The notes under the pieces were generated by a model, which saw only the letters and a program-made list of their open reading frames with translations, was not told where the DNA came from and made no database searches. A program made the translations under genes and the position numbers. Shown here piece after piece: positions 34,525 to 44,639 of a stretch of 64,000 nucleotides of DNA. Each line of letters starts with the position of its first letter. Position 1 is the stretch's first letter. The stretch spans positions 1,922,001-1,986,000 of the forward strand of contig CM065883.1 in NCBI GenBank assembly GCA_033439255.1, in the 5' to 3' direction. The DNA is from Hericium rajendrae (lineage: Eukaryota > Basidiomycota > Agaricomycetes > Russulales > Hericiaceae).

Positions 34525-35332
34525 ATTTTCTATACAGTGAATTCACAGCGGTGGAACCGCGGGCTCCGATATGATTCTGATATCATGCTGTGAATTAAGT
34601 CGAGCGCGTGTAAGTTCAATCAACACAAACCTTCCTTTGTCGCGTCTTCAGGTCATTTTTATCTTGAAAACAAATAATCTCGACGTCTCACAACACCCTA
34701 TTAGAGGAGCAATGGACTGACCTGCCAAATCGACAGTGAGTCGGAGGCGAACTTGAAGTGGAGGCGAGCGCCAGACAATAGGCGCTAGGGAAGTTCAGCC
34801 GGCCCGGCGATCTCCGCCATGCATGCGGAGGAGATCTCACGCTAATCTTAGATCACAAATTTTGTATGTTCTCCTCGACCAAAGTCCCCTTCGCCCCCAC
34901 TGGCTCGCGCGCACGATGGAGCAGCTCTGCTTCCCATGGACGAGCAATAATTTATAGTGATGAACAACGGGTGAGCACCGTTCTAATCATGCGATTTACG
35001 GTTGTGCCGAGGAGTGTATCGGGCAAGGCCCTGAACACGTCCCCGCTCGATCCATTGACCACGACGTTGAATAAGTACACGTTGCAGGCATATCAGAATT
35101 TCAGAAAGAACAGGACGATGACAAACACCCTAGAAACAATAGCGATGGCGATCGATAAGGGGACACGGGACGACAACGACGCACAAAAACATAGAGATCA
35201 AGCGCGCTCCGGAGCAGCCAGGCAACGAGAAAAAAAAAGGAAAAGTATAAAAGGGAAAATACGTAGGATACGTAGGTAACGTCCATTCAGTGCCCACGTA
35301 CTGCACTGAGGCGTAGCTAGGTCCGTGGCAGC
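34525..35332. other. Intergenic region, no gene seen
   Basis: About 800 bp. A 137-codon plus-strand frame from 34866 ends in a Lys/Arg-rich low-complexity stretch and shows no homology or intron support; I take it as chance. Confidence 0.4.
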
Positions 35333-37670
35333 TTACCACCAGCTCCTCCCGAGAACGTGCTGAACGTCTCCGGCCGACCCTGCGAAGGCGCGTTGCGTCG
35401 TCGCTTCTGCGCCTCGGGCGAAGGGAACATCGCCCCGGAAAATCCTCCCCTCCTCAGCCCCGCGCACGACGTCTCTTTCACCCCCCGTCCACACCCTCAA
35501 GGCCTCCGCGCGCTTGCCTCTCATTGCCGCTCGTCTCTTCGCGGCCTTCCATTTGGCCTCAATGGCCGCCTTTGCTGCATTGGCCAGCGCCGCCTTTGTC
35601 GCCTTCCTTTTCGCCTCCACTTCGCGACAAGGCGCGCCACGTTTGTGTCGCGACAAGGTGTCTTTGCGGACCTCTTTTCCGCACTTGGGGCAGAGCTCCA
35701 TCAAGCGGCGCAAGTGCATGCTCCCGATGTGCCGTACGGCCTCGTGAGGACCGGCGTACTGCCTCTCGCAGCCGGGCCACTTGCAATCCCAGCGCTCCCT
35801 CTCCTCGCACTCCTCGTGCTCGTTAAGCACGTACTTGATGACGGCCTCCGTCAAGTTCTTCCTGAGCTGTTCGTTATTCATCGACTCCGCCTCTCGCCGT
35901 ACTCTCTCGACGGTCAGATCCTCCTGCTTCCAGAGGGGTGTTGCCTCGTGCTCCTCAACCGGGGATACCGTTTCGGGCAGAGCCATGCTAGGCCCTGCAC
36001 CCGTTTGAGGTAAAACCTCTGGGGCGAGGTTAGCGAGGACTTGTGTTCCGCGGCCAGAGGCCACAGAGTTTACTCTTGAATGGGTCAGGGCCGCAACGTC
36101 TGTCAGATTTGGGATCCCTTCTTGGGGATCGACAGTTGTCGCGACCCTGGCCGGTTGTTCCTCCACCCTCAGCCGCTTGGCTGGTCGAGGGTGGGGATGC
36201 GCGCTGATCTGCGCAGTACCACCATGATGGTGGTCGTGGGGGTCGAAGCCGGCGTCGACGGCGTTACGTTTGCCCGTCACGCGCGCCGCCGGGAACTCAG
36301 GCGGTGTTGGCGTTGCCGGTGACGCGGATGTCGCGGAGCTCCCCGAGGAGTATCCCAGCGACGGTGTTCCCGGCGACTGCGCATAGGTGTCGTAGGTCGT
36401 GTTCGAGCTCCAATGCAGCTGGCGCGGATCGACGGCGTAGCCCGCGTCGCCGACATTGGGCTGGGCATAGTGGACTGGAGACTGGGCGGGCGGGGACTGA
36501 GCGGGAAGCCAATCAGCGCTGGCCATGAAGCCGGGGGGCGCATGCTGGGTATAGGTGACGGGGGCAGAGGCAGGACCGGTAGGTGTGGGCCCGGGGTAGT
36601 AAACGGGCGCGGGCTGGTGGTAGGTGGCGCTGGCGTCGGCGCCGGTAAGCATGGGCCCGGAGTACACGGACGCGGGGACATAGGTGGGATCGACATAGGA
36701 GTCGAGGATGTCATTGGGAATGTGGGGATGATAGCCGGGGGGAGGCTCGTTGGGTGGCGGATATTCGTTAGTGTCGTCGGCATAGGAGTATTGCATTGCG
36801 GGCACGGGCGGATAGGTGGTCATGCCCGATGCCGCCATGGTGAAGTCGTCTATAGGGAAGGCGTCCTCGACGGCCCAGGTCGAGGCGTGGGCGGGGACGG
36901 CCTGCACGATCATAGTGAGTAGATCGCCCCGCACCGGAGGCAAAGGATTGCTTACAGTATTCAACTGCAGGTTGTTGGCAAAAGCGAGCTGGCCGTCCGC
37001 GAAGCCAGCGCCCATCGCGGGCTGTATGGCGCGATCACAACGTGAGTGGCGCGCGTCTCAAACAGCGAGGCGAAAGCGATGCTCACCATGTTTCCGTAGG
37101 CGGAGGCGTCGTAGCCTCCATTGTTGTTGTTGTGGCTCGTGGCCATGCTCGCGCCCATCGCGGGCTATGTGGCGCGATAACATCGTGAGCGGCGCGCGTC
37201 TCAAACAGCGAGGCGAAAGCAATGCTCACCATGTTTCCGTAGATGGAGGCGTCGTAGCTTCCATCGTTGTTGGAGTGGCTCGTGGCCATGCTCGCGCCGT
37301 AGCCCATCGCGCCCTGAGACTGTGGCAACAGCGATGAGCGCCACGGTCTAGCGTCGCAGAGTATATAACGTGCTCACCTGGTTCATTTGAGGGCTGTTTG
37401 TGATGTATTCTTCGTTCTGAACGCGACGGATGAGCTCCTTGAAGTCCTGCAGGATCAAACAGGTCAGTCCTTCTCTAACGCGGATCACAAACAGAAGCGT
37501 TGGCTTACATCGGAAGCCTTCTGGGAGAACGATGCGGTATCGTAGCCGTTGTTGACGCTGCCATTGAAGGCAGCCGGCGTTTGGAACACGGTGGTGGCAT
37601 CGCGCTCGTCGTACGTGTAGTCCTTGGACTGGAAGACAGAGGAGGCAGGGTAGAGATGTTGGTAAGACAT
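35333..37670 (-). CDS. C2H2 zinc-finger protein, probable transcription factor
   Basis: Starts MSYQHLYPASSVFQ at 37670. A coupled set of short exons follows: to QKASD, then DFKELIRRVQNEEY with SPQMNQ, then SQGAMGYGASMATSH, a duplicated copy PAMGASMATSH, then PAMGAGFADGQ, and a long last exon from AVPAHAST. The middle is a Pro/Tyr/Gln/Ser-rich low-complexity region, typical of activation domains. The DNA-binding part is C-terminal: WDCKWPGCERQYAGPHEAVRHIGSMH (C-x4-C-x12-H-x4-H) then CPKCGKEVRKDTLSRH, a second finger with CxxC and one His. A Lys/Ala-rich basic stretch (about 20 K/R in 60 residues) and the end GRSWW complete it. The KRLRVEE segment may be a nuclear signal. Targets unknown. Confidence 0.8.
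37012..37296 (-). repeat. Tandem duplication of one exon plus intron (about 142 bp x 2)
   Basis: Unit 37012-37153 and unit 37154-37296 align without gaps apart from roughly 15 substitutions. Each unit carries one coding exon (GASMATSH, then N/S/D/G residues, then YDAS-YGNM), its GTGAGC donor and an intron of about 65 bp with its acceptor. Inclusion of both units adds one extra repeat to the protein without changing frame, because exon plus splice phases are equal. Confidence 0.85.
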
Positions 37671-37762
37671 TGTAGAGGTTGAGGTTGAGACGTGGAGACA
37701 GTTTAGGTCGAGGATAACAGCGGCGTGTTGGAGAGAAAGGCGAGTCGTTTTGCATTTGCCCT

Positions 37763-37770
37763 CTTATATA
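37763..37770 (-). promoter_or_regulatory. TATA box of the C2H2 gene
   Basis: TATATAAG on the minus strand, 92 bp before the ATG at 37670, followed by the leader. Confidence 0.65.
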
Positions 37771-39384
37771 CGCCTCGACCTTAAACGTACACGCAGGTTT
37801 AAGTTTAATTCCCACCGGAGTCACTTGCACGCTTTGACCACGCCCCGTTGTGCGTAGATTTAAGTTCATCAATCCGAGCGTTCCAAATAGGCTGCCTGTC
37901 CTCGGGCCCTCAGTACGCCCAGCCCTGGCGGTGCGCTTTGGCGCATCGGCCTGGTCGTTCGCAGCGATTTTTGCCTTACCGGTGTATTTGGGTCCTAAAG
38001 GACGGCGTTGTTCTGATTCACGCAGGGACAACGTGTTTATTGTTGCGGGGGACAGATCTGGTAAAGGAGGACAAAGCGGGGCGTCGTGCGCCCTTTTTGG
38101 GTGTGGTCGGTGAAAGGCCGTGCTTCAGGGTCGCTTTCCTGTGCTCAGGCCATGATTGATGGGCATCCTTTGTTCTTTTCCGTCCGCGTGCCGATGTCGT
38201 CGCCCCCCGGCCTTTGAGCTTTGAGCAGCGTATGCAGCACAAAGGCGTTCGGGATGAGATCACGGACGCAATCACGGAGATCGCGCTCACCGATTGGCGC
38301 CGATCAGAGCCCGATCGAGAATGCCTCGGGCTCAGCCGAGTGAGCTTCGAAGCAAACGAGCACATCGACAAGATTTGCGTTGCCGGCAGCCGTAAGCATC
38401 GTTCCTGGAGCGAGCATTTGCTACAGAGATCCGCTCATAGCGCATCTATGCTTACAAATGGCTTCAGAATGGATGGTCATGAACGCCATGCCAATATTTC
38501 TCATATGAAGCACGGAAGTCCAGGGCACGCGACAGCCACGAGGGAGGGCGTCCGCACTACATACCATGGCGAAGTTTTTCGCCGATGTCCCGCTGCACTG
38601 CACCTTTCGCTTTATACGTAGATCTGGAAGGCCTTCTATCTACATGCGCGCATACTTTCAAAATGACAATAAAGAGCATCGCCATCAGACGCGTCATTAC
38701 AGCAAGCCCGGCAACATATTGGACTCGGAAGAAGGACGCAACGCGGCGCACGAAAGGGTGTCCGTTTCAGACCCCGTCTTCCTGAGCGAGAAGTTCGGCC
38801 AGGAAGGGCACGGCCGCTGCGCCCGTCCATCCAGATCCATTGGCTCGTCTGATCGAGGCTGTAGGAAGCATGTTGGTCCATGATCGTAGAATCGAAGGGA
38901 GTGGACAAAGGACATTTGCGGCTGCGGGAACCAATGATGAGACGGTGACGCGCTCCTATAGTCGACGGGGTTAAACTGTCAGGAGATGACACAGGCCTCA
39001 TCAACATCAATCGAGGTGTCCTCCTTGGAGGCAGAGTTTTAGGACAAGTCACGGTATCCCATTGACGTTGAGCACGTTGAGCTTGTTATTCCGAATTCGT
39101 AAAGTCAAACAAGGCGGGAAAATCTCGGGAAATGGCGCGTGACGCGTTCAACATCTGCATCAGCAATGGAGCTCTTCTTTTGCAAGCTGTCACTGCTACT
39201 TTCAGCGTCATCGAATGAGCTGGTATTCCGTTCTTCATTGACCTGTGATCTTTCGTTTGTTCTGTGCTCTAACTCATCCAGGTAAGTGAGCGATGATGCA
39301 GAGTCCAGATCCTCGTAATGAGATCACCAATTTTGATAGTCACTCGCATCGTGCTTGATTTCAAGCCTTCAACACCCTTCCACG
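37771..39384. other. Long intergenic region, no gene seen
   Basis: About 1.6 kb between two divergent genes. Frames of 60-135 codons occur on both strands, but their composition is that of chance frames in GC-balanced DNA and none has recognisable motifs. Basic Arg/Ser-rich translations on the minus strand around 38018-38371 are the most gene-like, without support from splice structure. Confidence 0.35.
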
Positions 39385-40655
39385 ATGAGAATGGCTATAT
39401 GGCGTTGCAAGCAGCTATCTTCGCTGGTTCTTTGGCCAGCTAGAACATCCGAATCACGCCTTTCACCCATCCGTCGGCTTACCTCCTCATCGCGCAGCCC
39501 CGGCACCGGTTCTTTTCGCGGTTTGAATTCAAAAGACAATCCGGTACGCCATCAGAACAGTTTCGAGGCATTGCGGATACTGACCATGCATAATAATCTC
39601 CAACGCAGGACGTTGCAAATGCGACTAGCCATGCGGTTGTTTGGTCAAACGCGCAGATGGAAAAACATGATTTGCGACGAAAACGACATAGGACCATTAC
39701 TACCCTCGACCCGAAGCACCTTGATCCAGGGTGCTTCCTGGATATTTCCGGTGTCGGGCAACCCTTTATCAGCATATCGTTTCCGGACCAGGAAGATCTA
39801 GGGACGATTCAACCTGTCTACAAGTCACAAACCATTCCGTCGCGGCGCGAATATGTTCACCCATTCCCTGCTGGAACACACGGATTTTTATATTTTCATG
39901 CAAACCCGCAAAGCCCGCTACACTCGCAGCTGCGCTTCCGCGTGACAGAAGACAGCGACCCGTCTAGTTTCTCTCGCGGGCATGATCTTGTCTATAATAA
40001 GGGTTACGTGTGGTACCTGCCTGTTGCGGCTCTTGCCTCTACGACTCCACAAAGCCCTTTGTTGGGCTTACTGGTCCACGATGGTTTGATCGACACAAGA
40101 ACTATCTCTGCTCTCCAAAACCGGAACATATTGCACCCCAATCGACTCCAACGGCGAATTCAACGGCCTATCAGCAGTCTGCGCGAATCATTCGCACTCG
40201 ATATGTCGGTAATTAACGCCTGTATAGTGGTGCAGGCTGCAGGACAGGACTACCAATTCCAATTCAGACCGCCCTCTCTGACATACACCTCTCAGGGTAT
40301 CCTTACCGGGCTTTATGATGGTCAGACCTGTAGTTTTCATTCCGTATCCACATGCAACTGACTCTCCATTGCATATTTGACAGAAGGATCGATCCTTTGC
40401 CGGTTCGAGCGATCGACACTGCCCGAGCATGCAGGCAAACATATGATAGTGATGCGCTTGTTGAAGGTCCTCGCCCCTCCGAAACTCGTCTCTAACCTTC
40501 CTTCGACTGCCAAAACGACACTGCCAGCCGAGGGCGAGCTGTTTATGAAGTTTGGCCGCGTCTGGTGTCGGGATCTTGACCGGGACACAAAGATGGCCAG
40601 AGCCCTACGAGTTCTGTACGATATCGACGATGGACAAGAGCCAGGGCAGCCATGA
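39385..40655 (+). CDS. Protein of unknown family, copy B (FPAGTHGFLY type)
   Basis: Paralogue of the gene at 32113. Exons 39385-39543, 39609-40320 and 40384-40655 join in the same phases and give 380 residues. The start MRMAIWRCKQ aligns with MQLARWFCKQ of copy A, which fixes the ATG. Conserved blocks are ITTLDPKHLDPGCFLDISGVG, HPFPAGTHGFLYFHAN, LRFRVTEDSDPSSFSRGHDL, NKGYVWYLPVA, ILCRFERSTLPEHAGK and LPAEGELFMKFGRVWC. The two copies are strongly diverged elsewhere, so both have been under selection for the blocks for a long time. No known domain; function unknown. Confidence 0.76.
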
Positions 40656-41325
40656 CTCCAAATATACCTTGCAGTTGCTGCATTCCGCGTGCAGCAGAGC
40701 TGCACAGTATACTGAATGGGCCAGAAACTTCAGACGTCAGTGTTAGCGCTGAGCCGGCCAGACATTGACGCTATATCGTCGATAAAGAGTAACTCGTCCA
40801 TTCGCTCAGGTGAGTTGCATAGTATTTAAGTGACCGACCAAAATGTCATGACTTATGACGACCAGGCAAAACGTAAGGTATCTGGATAGATTACCGCATG
40901 TATATAGGATAACTGCGGGCCTAAGGTATAGTCGTGAAATGCACGTATCGTCATGAGCCCCGTTGCAGTCAGTCCATCTAAGCCTTCTCGTGGTCCAGGC
41001 TCAATGTCTTTTCATGTTCTTTGCTGCTCGATTTCGCGAGGTCGAGGTGGCCTTCGATGCCTACGCCGCGCAAGGAAGAGGCGAGGAACATGTTTCCTCA
41101 AAATGCAAGGAGGTCTCATGCCAATCTTAGATCTGGTGTCTCCGGTTCACCCGCTTTCTAGTCACTCGCGGCGATCACGCTCACTAACACACTTGACCAG
41201 CCATAGCACTCGAGAGGAAACAGAGTAAGACTAAGTTAGATTAGATCAGGAAATAAGAGGAAATAGAGACAACAGATATTGCACACGAGTATAGTAAAGA
41301 TTGATATGAGTTGGATAAGCGAGAA
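40656..41325. other. Intergenic region, no gene seen
   Basis: About 670 bp downstream of copy B. No supported gene. The end grades into a purine-rich tract with short repeats. Confidence 0.35.
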
Positions 41326-41450
41326 GCAACGCGTAAAGACAGTGGATGCCGAAAGGCATGAGAAGTACAGACAAGACAGGCAAAAGGCAACGAGTAAAGA
41401 CAGTGGGCGCCGAAAGGCATGAGAAGTGCAGACAAGTGCAGACAAGACAG
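41326..41450. repeat. Imperfect tandem repeat, two units of about 61-64 bp
   Basis: Unit 1 (41326-41386) and unit 2 (41387-41450) both begin gcaacg-gtaaagacagtgg and contain gccgaaaggcatgagaagt, then acaagacag. Unit 2 has an extra internal repeat gcagacaagt. The region is strongly purine-rich on the plus strand and lies just downstream of the stop at 41579 of the minus-strand gene, so it may fall in its 3' untranslated region. Confidence 0.8.
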
Positions 41451-41578
41451 ACTAGAAGAAAGAGGCAAGAGGTAAAGAGGGCGTGAGATTTCATAGATTT
41501 CTTCGTTTGAAAATAGACCAGATAAGATCAGAGGCGAGAGGCGAAGAGGCTGACGATGGATGGGTGAGGCTGCGGTGT

Positions 41579-42841
41579 TCAGAAGGCAATCGGCCGCTGC
41601 TCGGCGACGTCGTCCTCCGCGACCGAGGAGAGCCTCGTCAGCTTGGACCGCGTCACGGTCATCGAAGCCGACCTGGAGCGGCTCCCGCCGCGGACCGTCG
41701 TCGTGGTCGTCGTAGTCGTCGTGACCATGTTCTCGTCGAAGACCGCCATGCTCCTGCGGCGCTCGCGGCTAGAAGCGCGCTTGCCCGTCACGATCGTCAG
41801 CTCCGAACGCGTCCGCCTGTGAACGGACGGCTTGGGCTTGGGCTGCCACTCGGTGGAGAGCACGTTGATGTCGGTAGGCGCGAGGATGCTGGCCTGGATC
41901 GACTCGGAGACAACGTGGTCGCAAGAGGGGAAGGTGAGCTTGATGAGGGGCACGTCGGCGGCTGACGAGTCCAAGACTATTGTCGCGATTGATGTGGAGG
42001 AGACCACCTCCGAGGTTATCACCTCAGAGGTTACCACCTTGGTGGAGAACACCTCGGCGGCTGACTGCTCCGGAATTTCCGGAGACTGTTCCACAACAAC
42101 GGGCTTGGAGTCGCTGGCGACAGATCCGATGCGGAGATCGGCGGGGATCTGGCTGGCCTTGGCTGACATGAAGGGGACGGGATCGCTGACGTCCTCGAAG
42201 GCATCGGTGAGGCAGAGGGTGTACTGGAAGAGCCCGGCGGCATCAGTGGGGACGACCTCGGGAAGGGGTTCGCCGAAGAAGAAAGCCTGGCGCTTCTGGC
42301 CCGCCTCGAGGTTGTCGATGTCCGCGTCGTAGTGTCCCTGGAGCGCAAGAAGCTTGACGAGTATGCTGTCGGAGCTGAGGCTAAGGCTGCCTTCGGAGGT
42401 CGAGCTGGGGAGGGAAGCGCCGAAGAGGCCGATGGAGGCCTTGCCCCAGGAGACCGAGCGCTTCATGCCTTGGCAGGCGAAGTCCAAAGAGCGGCGCCAG
42501 AGCTTCTTGCCTCCGAGATCCTCAGGCATGATACCGACGCGGATGGGAGAAGTCACGAGTAGAGTAGACTGAGCGATGAGAGCAGAGCAAGTAGCGAGGA
42601 GTGTCGGCGGCGCCTCCCTGGCGAGCATCGTGGGGAGGACGAGCATACGCGGGGGAGCCCTAGAAGAGCGGCGGCGAATGATACCACGGACAAGATACCA
42701 AGCCACAGCGGAGAGCACGATGAAGACAATGAAGAAGAGGATGACGGCCATGAAGGCAAAGTAAGGAGTGTTGATGTCGAAAGACTTGGCGCTGGTAGGC
42801 GTAGATTGCGTGCGCGCAGAGAGAACTTGGATGGGGGCCAT
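41579..42841 (-). CDS. Intronless single-pass membrane protein of unknown function, paralogue 1
   Basis: 420 residues in one exon. A short N-terminal region (MAPIQVLSART) precedes a single hydrophobic helix, AFMAVILFFIVFIVLSAVAW, at about residues 29-50. A positively charged stretch (RGIIRRRSSRAPPR) follows, so the long C-terminal part is expected in the cytosol. That part has the blocks PPRMLVLPTML and RSLDFACQGMKRSVSW, shared with the gene at 49775. Then comes an acidic to neutral Ser/Thr-rich region, a TTTTTTTTT run encoded by imperfect ACG/ACC/ACT repeats, and an Arg/Ser-rich tail (RERRRSMAVF, RSRSASMTV) with many kinase-like phosphosites. The name of the family is unknown to me. A TATA box stands 60 bp upstream. 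Confidence 0.82.
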   Translation of the reverse strand: MAPIQVLSARTQSTPTSAKSFDINTPYFAFMAVILFFIVFIVLSAVAWYLVRGIIRRRSSRAPPRMLVLPTMLAREAPPTLLATCSALIAQSTLLVTSPIRVGIMPEDLGGKKLWRRSLDFACQGMKRSVSWGKASIGLFGASLPSSTSEGSLSLSSDSILVKLLALQGHYDADIDNLEAGQKRQAFFFGEPLPEVVPTDAAGLFQYTLCLTDAFEDVSDPVPFMSAKASQIPADLRIGSVASDSKPVVVEQSPEIPEQSAAEVFSTKVVTSEVITSEVVSSTSIATIVLDSSAADVPLIKLTFPSCDHVVSESIQASILAPTDINVLSTEWQPKPKPSVHRRTRSELTIVTGKRASSRERRRSMAVFDENMVTTTTTTTTTVRGGSRSRSASMTVTRSKLTRLSSVAEDDVAEQRPIAF

Positions 42842-42900
42842 GTTGTTCGAAGTAGCGAATGTGGGGCGATTTGCTGAAGGATAAAGGCGTACCCCCCGCG

Positions 42901-42909
42901 CTTTTTATA
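42901..42909 (-). promoter_or_regulatory. TATA box of the membrane protein gene
   Basis: TATAAAAAG on the minus strand, about 60 bp before the start codon at 42841. Confidence 0.65.
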
Positions 42910-43902
42910 TCTGCTGCCGTTCTGTAGCAGACTGAGTAGAATTACGGCTACCGGCCTCGATGCGCAAGCCCAGTGCCAGCCATGCTAGGCTGGACTGAAA
43001 TAGTCGTGACTGCCAGGCGCGACGGATAGGCTCAGTGCCAACGATTCTAAGGCGGTCAGAATGAGAATCAAATCAAGTCAGAGCTACTGCACAGGGGAAT
43101 GTCAGAGCCACAGTCTGAGAATATGATCTTTCACCTGCAATCCCATTTGAGATCGCAAAGAATGACCCAGATAGAACTTCGTACTCCCGCAGACCAAATT
43201 ATCTTGCAGACGCGGTGGAACAAGTTAAGAATAGAGGAATAATCGGCATCGAGACTGGCAGTCCAATGGGTCAAGGAATCGAGCCCACGTCCAAGGTCTG
43301 CGACATAGCAGCTGGCATCAATACTCCCAGCAAACTCTTGGTGTTTGCTTCTGCGCTGCCAGATCGAAGACTTGAAAACCATTCTCATCATATGCCGGTT
43401 GGAGCAATAGCAGCATTCTTGCAATATTAATGGGGTCAACAGATAGTTGGCCATCAACTTATCACATGCAATATTGCGACGGTCGCAATTCGAACGAAGG
43501 GGCGGCTGTGAAACAAATGAATCTGCAACAGACTAGTACTGGCAGTTAAATAACATACACACCATACGAAACTGCCCACCAGTCCCAACTGGTGAACACA
43601 GTGGCCAGTCTCGATGCAACGCCTCCGAGTCGACCGAGCGTGGTCAAGACTTGAATTGGGCTGCAAGTGTTCTGTTTGGTTCCCTCCTGGTCAGCCGTTC
43701 AAGTGCTGTGTCTTCTCCAAAGAAATCCTGTTGTTAATAATAAAAGGATACTCCCTGGGTCCATGAGTACGAAATTATAATAATAGGGTTTTGCGGAAAT
43801 GAGCAGTTTGGAAGGAATCAAGCGGAGTGCGATTTATTTCCCACGGCCTCCAAGCTTCAAGCCATCCTCCTCTCCCTCCAACCACTCGCATACCCGAACA
43901 TA
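42910..43902. other. Divergent intergenic region upstream of SPT4
   Basis: About 1 kb. A 108-codon minus-strand frame at 43131-43457 has no recognisable motif and no supporting structure. It probably contains the promoters of the membrane protein gene and of SPT4. Confidence 0.35.
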
Positions 43903-44377
43903 ATGTCCGCCGCCGCCGCTTCCATCCCATCCACCGCGCGCGGTAAAACGCTGCGCGCATGTCTGCTATGCTCCATTATCCAAGCCCCCGCCGACTTCCG
44001 GCGAAAAGGCTGCCCAAACTGCGAAGAGCTCATGCAGGTGCGTCGCTTCCTAAGCTCCCCCCACCCAGCGTCGCTGACCCACCTGCACACAGATGAAAGG
44101 CGCCCCAGACCGCATTGCAATCTGCACGACGACGTACTTCGACGGCGTCATCGCTGTGATTGATCCGGAGACGAGCTGGGTGGCGAGATGGCAGCGGACA
44201 TGTGCGTTCTTGCGTTTCTGTTTCGCTTGCTAAGCTCACATCGTTGTTATTATAGCAAAGTATGTCAAGGGAGTGTACGCTGTCCGCGTCAAGGGCCGCA
44301 TACCGGAGGATGTCGAGGCAGAGCTGGAGGGCCGGGGTATCAAGTATCGGCCCCGCGACCAGACTGACCAAGACTAG
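43903..44377 (+). CDS. SPT4: Transcription elongation factor Spt4
   Basis: Small zinc-binding partner of Spt5 in DSIF, which supports processive RNA polymerase II elongation. Exons 43903-44037, 44093-44201 and 44256-44377 join to 121 residues, the typical length. The zinc ligands are in [10 protein letters not shown] and GCPNCEEL (CxxC...CxxC). The rest follows the family: [29 protein letters not shown] spliced to [16 protein letters not shown] and ending [12 protein letters not shown]. Start ATG 43903 follows the usual spacing to the first cysteine pair, with a short Ala/Ser lead. Confidence 0.96.
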
Positions 44378-44639
44378 ATTTCCTGCATTCCGTCTGCCTC
44401 GTCCATCCTTCATCACGCATCGTTTTGTGTATCAGTATGTGCATTGTGAATATGGTATAGTATCTAATGGGTTATACATGTGTGTGGTATGGCGTCCACT
44501 GCGTATGCTACAGCTATCTGCGGGCATGCCCGCACAAATAATGACACCAAGGTAACGAAAACACCTGTCCGATGTACAATCACAACAGCTCCCCCAGGAC
44601 CCGGTCGTAGTGGTGTGGCATATGCGAGCTGAACCATCA

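Noticed and set aside
34866-35279. 137-codon plus-strand frame ending in a Lys/Arg-rich tail
   Set aside because: No homology, no promoter or intron support, and basic low-complexity composition from an A-rich tract.
37848-38621. Several 100-135 codon frames on both strands between the C2H2 gene and the unknown gene B
   Set aside because: They overlap each other on opposite strands, start in unrelated contexts and contain no recognisable motif; consistent with chance.
41236-41494. Three overlapping minus-strand frames rich in Leu/Ser/Cys, resembling small membrane proteins
   Set aside because: They are translations of the purine-rich tandem repeat in three frames.
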